NCBI GenBank assembly: GCA_905210885.1
Contig: CAJLYO010000033.1
Span: 1-11,480, forward strand
Reading direction: 5' to 3'
Length of the DNA: 11,480 nucleotides
From: an uncultured Eubacteriales bacterium
GTDB lineage: Bacteria; Bacillota; Clostridia; Monoglobales; Firm-18
A program made the translations under genes and the position numbers. The first letter of the stretch is position 1, and the number at the start of each line of letters is the position of its first letter. Positions 6,644 through 11,480 of the stretch are shown here, piece by piece. Under the pieces are notes generated by a model. That model had not been told where the DNA came from. It did not search any database and saw only the letters and a program-made list of their open reading frames with translations.

Positions 6644-8856
6644 CTATTTAAATATCTTTGACGGCGTTTGTCCGTAATACCTGCGGAAGGCGTCGGAGAA
6701 TGTACGGGTATTTATATAGCCCACGCTTTTTGCGGTTTCGTTCACCGAAAGACCGTTTCTCAGCAGCTCAACCGAGCGCGTAAGGCGCATTTTCGTTATT
6801 CTGTCCGAAATATTTTCGCCGCATTGCTCTTTGAATGACGAGGAAAGATATACCGGGTGCATGCCGAGAACGTCCGCGATTTTTTGCAGACTTAAGTCAT
6901 AATCGCCGTAATGCTCCGCAATATAGTCCATAACCTTGCGTTCAAGGAGAGATATGCGCGTTTCGTCACGATTGATAAAATCGCACAGGCTTGTTATATC
7001 TTCAATCAATACCGATGTGATTTTTTCGCTGTTGTCAAGGGACATTATTTTTGCCGATGTGCGGAGAGAAGCAAAGTAGTCGCCTATTCTGTCATGCATG
7101 CCGTCTGTGGCTTTTATAATGGTACACAGTATGTCATAGGCAAAGCATTTTGTGCCCATAACTATCCATTTGCTTTTCATAACCCCTTCAAAAACCTTTT
7201 TAACCGTTTCCGCCGCTTCCTCGGCGTTTCCCGATTTTATCGACGAAATAAGACTGTTTTCCGTGTCAACCGTATAGTAAAAACCGGTTTCGGCTGACGG
7301 CACGAAAATATCCCTCATGTATAAGCCGCCGTTTACCCCTAAGGTTATCTTATAGTCCATAAGCATAAGCGTGTTCATGTATGCACTGTGAAGTGCCTTT
7401 ATGCCGTTCACAATTCCGGAGGAGGCAAAGTTCAGGTTAATGCCGCCGATTTTCGCAGAAATTTTGTCTGCGGTGTCCGCCATGCACTGTTCGGCATCGG
7501 AATCGCTTGCATTTTCTATATTTATAAGGCATACTAAGAAGCCTTCCTTGCGTATTATGTACGGCACGTAGTCCTTATTAAGCTCCGACTCCATAATTTC
7601 GCTTATTTTGTCCGCCGCATTTTCAAAGCCTTCGCAGTCACTGTGAATAAGCAGTATAATAAATCGGTCCGATATAAAGTTTATACCGAACAGACTAAGT
7701 TCGCGTATGGTTTTTTTCTCGTCCGTATTATTTTCGCTTAAAAGCTCCTGTATGTATTTATCGTGAAGCTTTGCTTTTTGCGATAGGCTGTTTTGCGTAA
7801 CCGTGTTATAGCTTTCCACAAGGTTTGTTATTGCGTCCGAAATAAACTCAAATTCGTCCTCGCGCTCCGTATCGGTAAGCTTTCCCGTGTAATTTTGCAT
7901 CATATCCTTAATATTGCGGATAGGCGTGTAGTTTTTATTGGCAAAGCGGCGCGACATGGTTATGCCTCCGGCGAGAATTATAAGCTCTATTATTATGTAT
8001 ATTACCATAAGGTATAAAAGCTTGCTTTTCACGCGGTACAGCGAAAACAAAAGGACGTACTGCATATTCCATGTGCCCGACGGAAGAAATGCGCAGTAGT
8101 ACTGCTTTTTATCAAGTTTTACCGTTTCGTTTAAAACTTCGGGAAGGGGGTCATTTAGATTTTCTATATCTTTAATGCCGACAAAATCGTTCGGCGAAAA
8201 CCGAAGATACAGATTTGCATTTTCAAAATCCTCTGAATTTATTGAAGCAAAATCGCTTTTGTCCCACAGTGCGAAAAATGTCAGGTTTGCCTTGTCAAAC
8301 GCACGTGTAAACATTCTCCTTGCAGTGTAAAGATATTTACAGCCGCCGTCTTTCGTCGGAATTTTTACTATTCTTTTTCCCGTATCCGCGGAAAGCAGGT
8401 TTTTCCACTCGTCAAAGGTTATATCGGTGTTCAAAATCTGAAAAAACAGCGGATTTTCTATATTGCTCTCCGTGGTTGTGACAATATCGCTGTCGGAAAA
8501 ATATAAGTAGTAGCTGCCGCGTCCGCCGGAGGCGTTTTTCAGCTCTGAAAATCTTTTCATAAGGGTAAGCATTTCATATCTTGTCCTGTCGTCTGCCGGC
8601 GAGTTGCTGTAGAGTGCGTAGTGTCTTACGATGTCGTTTCCCGAGCAGGCTGCGGCAAAATCCTCGGCTTTTTGAAAGCGTCGTCATATTCATTTGCCAC
8701 CTGTTTAAGCAAAAGGTTTGTGTTTCGTTTCAGCTCATCATCCATTATGTCCTTTACCGTAAAAAACGAAGCCAAAAGACAGACTGATGAAAATACAATC
8801 AATACCGCGTATGCGCGCATCCATTTGTAGCGTATACCCTTAGAGTGACTTTTCAA
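6644..8856 (-). pseudogene. Membrane-anchored AraC-family regulator (YesS-like), split by a frameshift
   Basis: Two overlapping reading frames form one gene of about 737 codons. The N-terminal piece starts at TTG 8856 (ribosome site AAGGAAGGGG, 8874-8865) and encodes MKSHSKGIRYKWMRAYAV with a first membrane helix (about 15-34), ending out of frame at 8626. The second frame carries the rest. Joining them with one extra base in the A5 tract at 8673-8669 restores FKKAEDFAAACSGNDIV and a continuous protein. An extracytoplasmic sensor (about 35-275) precedes a second membrane helix (about 280-300). A HAMP-like and intracellular linker follows, then two AraC/XylS helix-turn-helix units at the C-terminus (about 640-737: SLQKIADVLGMHPVYLSSSF and SVNETAKSVGYINTRTFSDA). 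B. subtilis YesS, which I recall as about 760 residues with this plan, is the nearest model. It is divergent from the permease pair at 9051, its likely target. A start at 8572 would yield a 642-residue product without the first helix; no good ribosome site was seen there. Confidence 0.8.
8669..8673 (-). other. Frameshift site (A5 tract) in the AraC-type regulator
   Basis: The minus strand reads TTC AAA AAG CCG in the upstream frame, but the downstream frame needs AAA GCC GAG GAT. One missing A in the tract, or a -1 shift at C-AAA-AAG, would reconcile them. The C in the first slip position makes this a poor match to the X-XXY-YYZ slippery rule, so a mutation or a sequencing/assembly error is more likely than programmed frameshifting. 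Confidence 0.75.
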
Positions 8857-8887
8857 TTTTTATTCCCCTTCCTTGAATGATACAATC

Positions 8888-8893
8888 AGTATA
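8888..8893 (-). promoter_or_regulatory. -10 box of the AraC-type regulator
   Basis: TATACT on the minus strand, 31 nt upstream of the TTG start. No good -35 is found at 16-18 bp (TGCATT is the nearest), so expression may be weak or activator-dependent. Confidence 0.4.
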
Positions 8894-8943
8894 ACATAGG
8901 TTAGTGAAAAATGCACGTAAAAAATATAAAAAAATACGTTCAT

Positions 8944-8973
8944 CTTAACAAAATGCATAAAAACTTAACAAAA
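8944..8973 (+). promoter_or_regulatory. Paired direct repeats, probable AraC-family operator
   Basis: CTTAACAAAA occurs at 8944-8953 and identically at 8964-8973, a 20-bp period that puts both copies on one face of the helix. The downstream copy ends 5 bp before the -35 box of the permease promoter. AraC-type activators usually bind two direct half-sites about 21 bp apart touching the -35 box, so this fits the divergent regulator. Confidence 0.6.
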
Positions 8974-8978
8974 CGGAG

Positions 8979-9007
8979 TTGATAAAAGCCCTGTATATAG
9001 GTAAAAT
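8979..9007 (+). promoter_or_regulatory. Promoter of the lplB-ytcP-like operon
   Basis: TTGATA (8979-8984), a 17-bp spacer, then TAAAAT (9002-9007). Initiation near 9014 leaves a leader of about 37 nt before the ATG at 9051. The -35 coincides with the TTG that would begin the longest reading of the downstream gene, so that start is rejected. Confidence 0.6.
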
Positions 9008-9050
9008 TGAATTGAATGATATTACTGCCGAAGGGACTGGTTATTGCATT

Positions 9051-10040
9051 ATGAAAAATGTATCGTTAAAAGCACGGGGTGCTTCGCCTTGCGGCGGCGT
9101 GAAAAAAAGCCGCATGCAAATTATAGCGGAGGACCTTAAAAGAAACCGTTTGGTTTATCTGATGGTTTTGCCGGTGCTTCTGTATTACATGCTGTTTTGC
9201 TATCTGCCGATGGTGGGAATAGGAATAGCTTTCAAGGATTACACGGTAACAAAGCTCGGAAACTCATTTATTCAAAATCTGATTGAAAGCAGGTCTGTGG
9301 GACTTAGATATTTTAAGGAATTTTTTACAAGCGCAAGCTTCGGGCAGATTATGACAAATACGTTAAAAATCAGCCTTGTTTCCATAGTTTTCGGATTTCC
9401 CGCGCCTATTATTCTGGCGCTTTTAATGAACGAGCTTGGAACGCCGAAGTTCAAACGCTGTGTTCAGACGCTTACATACCTTCCGCATTTTATTTCTCTG
9501 GTGGTTATATGCGGAATGATAAAAATGTTCACAAACGAAGGCGGTATAATAAGCCTTGCGTGGGCGGCTTTTACCGGCAGCGAGCCTGTAAACATGATGC
9601 TTTACCCGGAAATGTTCGTTCCTATATATGTAATATCGGATATATGGCAGGAAATGGGCTGGGGTTCGATTATATATCTGTCAGCCTTAACCGGTGTAAG
9701 CCGCGAGCTTTACGAAGCGGCGGCAATTGACGGCGCCGGACGCTGGAAACAGACGATACATGTAACGCTGCCGTGCATTATGCCGACCATTGCCATTATG
9801 CTTATACTGCGGCTTGGCAATATTTTAAATGTAGGATACGAAAAGATAATACTTTTATACAACGACCTTACACGTCCTGCGGCAGAGGTAATATCCACGT
9901 ATGTATACGAAAAAGGTCTTTTGGACAGAAACTACGGATTTTCCACAGCGGTGGGACTGTTTAATTCTGTTGTAAATATAGTATTTCTTGCCGGCTCAAA
10001 TGCTCTGTCGCGCAGATTCAGCGAAGTTTCGCTTTGGTAA
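9051..10040 (+). CDS. lplB: Oligosaccharide ABC transporter permease, LplB/YtePlike
   Basis: This is one of two membrane subunits of a CUT1-type sugar importer, 329 residues. The N-terminal cytoplasmic tail is followed by about six membrane helices. The family's first-helix region is recognisable: VYLMVLPVLLYYMLF (35-49), then YLPMVGIGIAFKDY (51-64). The EAA loop that docks on the ATPase is YEAAAIDGAGRWKQTIHVTLP (221-241). The C-terminus (ALSRRFSEVSLW) is complete. The ATG at 9051 is preferred because the promoter at 8979-9007 overlaps the longer reading; its ribosome site is weak (AAGGG at 9031-9035, further away than usual). No ATPase gene is nearby, as is common for these systems, which share an MsmX-type ATPase. 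The second permease follows after 15 bp. The substrate is probably an oligosaccharide or polysaccharide breakdown product; the exact sugar cannot be read. Confidence 0.88.
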   Translation: MKNVSLKARGASPCGGVKKSRMQIIAEDLKRNRLVYLMVLPVLLYYMLFCYLPMVGIGIAFKDYTVTKLGNSFIQNLIESRSVGLRYFKEFFTSASFGQIMTNTLKISLVSIVFGFPAPIILALLMNELGTPKFKRCVQTLTYLPHFISLVVICGMIKMFTNEGGIISLAWAAFTGSEPVNMMLYPEMFVPIYVISDIWQEMGWGSIIYLSALTGVSRELYEAAAIDGAGRWKQTIHVTLPCIMPTIAIMLILRLGNILNVGYEKIILLYNDLTRPAAEVISTYVYEKGLLDRNYGFSTAVGLFNSVVNIVFLAGSNALSRRFSEVSLW

Positions 10041-10055
10041 GGGGGTGCAATGTAT

Positions 10056-10937
10056 ATGCATATGAAAAAAACGAATGGAGAAAAGGCTTTCTCCGTATTT
10101 AACGTAATATTTCTTGCCGTGATATCGATTATTTGTCTTTATCCCATGCTGTATGTTGCGTTTGCCTCCTTAAGCAGTTCGCAAATGCTTATGCGCCATA
10201 CCGGGCTTTTGCTGCACCCGATGGGGTTTAACTTAAACGCATACGTAAAAGTGTTCCAAAATCCGATGATTGTAAAGGGATATGCAAACACACTTATTAT
10301 ACTTGTTCTCGGTGTTTCCGTTAATATGATACTTACGGCTTTGGGGGCGTTTTTCCTTACAAGGCAGAATGTTTATTTTAAAAAGCACATCATGCTGCTT
10401 ATTATATTTACCATGTACTTTTCCGGCGGAATGATACCCACATATCTTACGGTCAGGTCGCTGGGACTTTACAATACGGTGTGGGCGGTTATACTTCCCA
10501 CCGCGGTCAGCACATACAACTTAATTATTATGCGCACGGGCTTTGCGTCAATTCCGCGTGGGCTTGACGAGGCGGCGACGATTGACGGTGCAAACCAGTT
10601 TGTAATTTTTTCGCGGATTTATATTCCCCTTTCAAAAGCAATACTTGCGGTTATATTTCTTTACTATGCCGTGGGCAGCTGGAATGCATGGTTTAATGCT
10701 TCGATATATTTGAACGACAGGGAGAAGTATCCACTCCAGCTTGTGCTGAGGGAAATACTTATTTCAAACGATACCGGTTCAAGAATATCGGACGGCTCGA
10801 TGTCTGATTTCGAGGGTATAGGCTTAAGCATAAAATACGCCGCAATAATGGTGTCAACGCTTCCTATACTTGTTGTTTACCCGTTTATTCAAAAATATTT
10901 TGTAAAAGGCGTTCTTATAGGTTCGCTGAAAGGATAG
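10056..10937 (+). CDS. ytcP: Oligosaccharide ABC transporter permease, YtcP/AraQ-like
   Basis: This is the partner membrane subunit, 293 residues, with six likely helices starting at 14-35. The EAA loop is LDEAATIDGANQFVIFSRIY (170-189), followed by IPLSKAI. A family-typical stretch NAYVKVFQNPMIVKGYANTL (61-80) precedes the second helix. The C-terminus ends in KYFVKGVLIGSLKG, the usual end of YtcP proteins. Three in-frame ATGs (10050, 10056, 10062) follow GGGGGTG (10041-10047); 10056 gives the best spacing (8 nt). In related operons a solute-binding lipoprotein gene follows immediately. Here the 55 bp after the stop end in a strong AAAGGAG ribosome site, but what follows is an unrelated AT-rich ORF. 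Confidence 0.88.
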   Translation: MHMKKTNGEKAFSVFNVIFLAVISIICLYPMLYVAFASLSSSQMLMRHTGLLLHPMGFNLNAYVKVFQNPMIVKGYANTLIILVLGVSVNMILTALGAFFLTRQNVYFKKHIMLLIIFTMYFSGGMIPTYLTVRSLGLYNTVWAVILPTAVSTYNLIIMRTGFASIPRGLDEAATIDGANQFVIFSRIYIPLSKAILAVIFLYYAVGSWNAWFNASIYLNDREKYPLQLVLREILISNDTGSRISDGSMSDFEGIGLSIKYAAIMVSTLPILVVYPFIQKYFVKGVLIGSLKG

Positions 10938-10992
10938 ACCTGCGGATAAATTAATATTATATGCCGATGCAGGACGGCGAAAGGAGATTATT

Positions 10993-11325
10993 ATGAAAAA
11001 TATATTAATTAGATGTTCAAAAATAAGTGTAGATTGTGTAAGCAATGACCCAGTTGATATTCGCTGTGGTGGGCCAGAGTTTTTAGGATTCGATTTTTAT
11101 GTAAGAGAAGAGAATACAAAAGAAATGACAAAATTTATCATAATGACACTAGATAATTTGGAAGTCCCTTTAGCAAGCATAAAGGTAACAGGAACTGCTG
11201 AAGTTAAAGAAGAAGATGTTTGGACAAAGAAAAGAATAGTTAAAGCAATACATGATAATGCTGAATACTTACAGCATGAAGCAAAAAGAAATCACAGTTC
11301 CTCAAATAAAAACTTTAACTTATAA
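10993..11325 (+). CDS. Unrecognised small protein at a composition break
   Basis: I do not recognise this 110-residue protein. It begins MKNILIRCSKISVDC. It has a glycine/proline turn (CGGPEFLGFDFYV, 25-37) and a lysine/glutamate-rich, probably helical C-terminal half, and ends in a polar tail (HSSSNKNFNL). No signal peptide, membrane helix or known motif is evident. AAAGGAG (10980-10986) lies 6 nt before the ATG. The leader plus ATGAAAAAT looks like the start of an operon-borne binding-protein gene, while the codons after it are markedly more AT-rich (AGA, ATA and TTA frequent) than those of the permeases. This suggests foreign DNA joined at or just after the start codon. A terminator follows 22 bp after the stop. 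Whether it is a functional gene or a fused remnant is open. Confidence 0.6.
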   Translation: MKNILIRCSKISVDCVSNDPVDIRCGGPEFLGFDFYVREENTKEMTKFIIMTLDNLEVPLASIKVTGTAEVKEEDVWTKKRIVKAIHDNAEYLQHEAKRNHSSSNKNFNL

Positions 11326-11347
11326 CATATAATTAATTAAAAAGGAA

Positions 11348-11374
11348 AAGAACTATTACTCAGTTCTTCTTTTT
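11348..11374. terminator. Bidirectional hairpin terminator
   Basis: Arms AAGAACT (11348-11354) and AGTTCTT (11362-11368) form a 7-bp stem with a 7-nt loop. Plus strand: CTTTTTATT follows. Minus strand: TTTTCCTTTTT follows. It ends the transcript through the 110-residue ORF and probably also a convergent gene. Confidence 0.6.
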
Positions 11375-11415
11375 ATTAGGTTCGAATAAATGAACTATTT
11401 CTAGTTCGAGTAAAT
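11350..11415. repeat. Two related dyads and a 12-bp direct repeat
   Basis: GAACTATTACTCAGTTC (11350-11366) and GAACTATTTCTAGTTC (11392-11407) are similar dyads 42 bp apart. GTTCGAATAAAT (11380-11391) and GTTCGAGTAAAT (11404-11415) match at 11 of 12 positions with a 24-bp period. The first dyad is the terminator stem; the role of the second is unknown. Confidence 0.4.
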
Positions 11416-11476
11416 CTTTAATGTTGCGAGTGTCGTAGATATCTACAACTTTTTTATTAATCTTGGAGATAACTCC
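11360..11476 (-). CDS. Possible C-terminal end of a convergent gene
   Basis: The minus strand reads 38 open codons (GVISKINKKVVDIYDTRNIK, then DLLELEIVHLFEPNKKKN) ending at TGA inside the terminator stem. The composition is protein-like and the stop-in-terminator arrangement is typical. However, no start codon lies within the window, and an in-frame TGA sits at 11479-11477. If it is coding, the gene is frameshifted or interrupted just at the edge. I do not recognise it. Confidence 0.25.
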   Translation of the reverse strand, partial: GVISKINKKVVDIYDTRNIKDLLELEIVHLFEPNKKKN

Positions 11477-11480
11477 TCAA

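Noticed and set aside
6552..6647. Minus-strand open stretch after the regulator, ending NISLLFERKTSGVRIERMTE and a stop before the shared terminator
   Set aside because: It looks protein-like but has no start codon other than a late ATG, is only about 31 codons, and is bounded upstream by an in-frame stop overlapping the regulator's end. I could not link it to any family.
8669..8676. Programmed -1 frameshifting in the regulator at TTC-AAA-AAG
   Set aside because: The heptamer C-AAA-AAG breaks the slippery-site rule at its first base, and no stimulatory hairpin was apparent. A mutation or sequence error is simpler.
8979..9050. N-terminal extension of the first permease from a TTG at 8979
   Set aside because: The TTG lies inside a good -35 box (TTGATA-N17-TAAAAT), the ribosome site is misplaced, and the extension has no family resemblance.
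10939..10974. CCTGC/GCAGG arms downstream of the second permease as a terminator
   Set aside because: Only a 5-bp stem with a 26-nt AT-rich loop and no T tract.
1..11480. CRISPR arrays, tRNA or rRNA genes, riboswitches
   Set aside because: No regularly spaced repeats, cloverleaf-like or rRNA-like sequence, or recognisable riboswitch core was seen in the gaps between genes.

Overview
The window looks like a chromosomal segment of a low- to mid-GC Gram-positive anaerobe, probably an uncultured Clostridia-type Bacillota. The reasons are the strong AGGAGG-type ribosome sites, the lipobox on the sugar-binding protein, the TTG start, the family mix (HPK10 kinase, membrane-anchored AraC regulator, LplB/YtcP permeases) and dense packing with Rho-independent hairpins. 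The genus cannot be set from the sequence alone.

Layout. (1) 1-438, minus: a chimeric relic. The front of a DNA methyltransferase with a TSPPY motif is joined in frame to the C-terminal part of an IS256/Mutator transposase, and runs off the left edge. (2) 541-2732, minus: a GNAT acetyltransferase and an HPK10/AgrC-like membrane histidine kinase with no response regulator in view. (3) 2773-6542, plus: an mglBAC-type galactose/glucose (or related monosaccharide) ABC importer, divergent from the kinase and closed by a hairpin terminator. (4) 6644-8856, minus: a large membrane-anchored AraC-family regulator of YesS type, split by a one-base frameshift in an A5 tract. (5) 8944-10937, plus: a divergent promoter carrying two perfect 10-bp direct repeats 20 bp apart just upstream of the -35 box, then two permeases of an LplB/YtcP-type oligosaccharide importer. 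(6) 10993-11480: an abrupt change to AT-rich sequence. A small unrecognised ORF stands where the solute-binding protein gene would be expected, followed by a bidirectional terminator and a possible convergent gene end.

How it fits together. The core is carbohydrate uptake. A complete CUT2-type monosaccharide importer has a divergent sensor kinase as neighbour. A CUT1-type oligosaccharide importer has a divergent extracytoplasmic-sensing AraC regulator that probably binds the direct repeats. The second module looks decayed: its regulator is frameshifted and its binding protein is missing at a composition break. Both ends of the window carry AT-rich, apparently foreign DNA, and the left end contains a recombination scar. 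No complete novel system is evident. The most unusual items are the methyltransferase-transposase chimera, the regulator frameshift with its operator-like repeats, and the apparent replacement of the binding-protein gene directly behind its ribosome-binding site.
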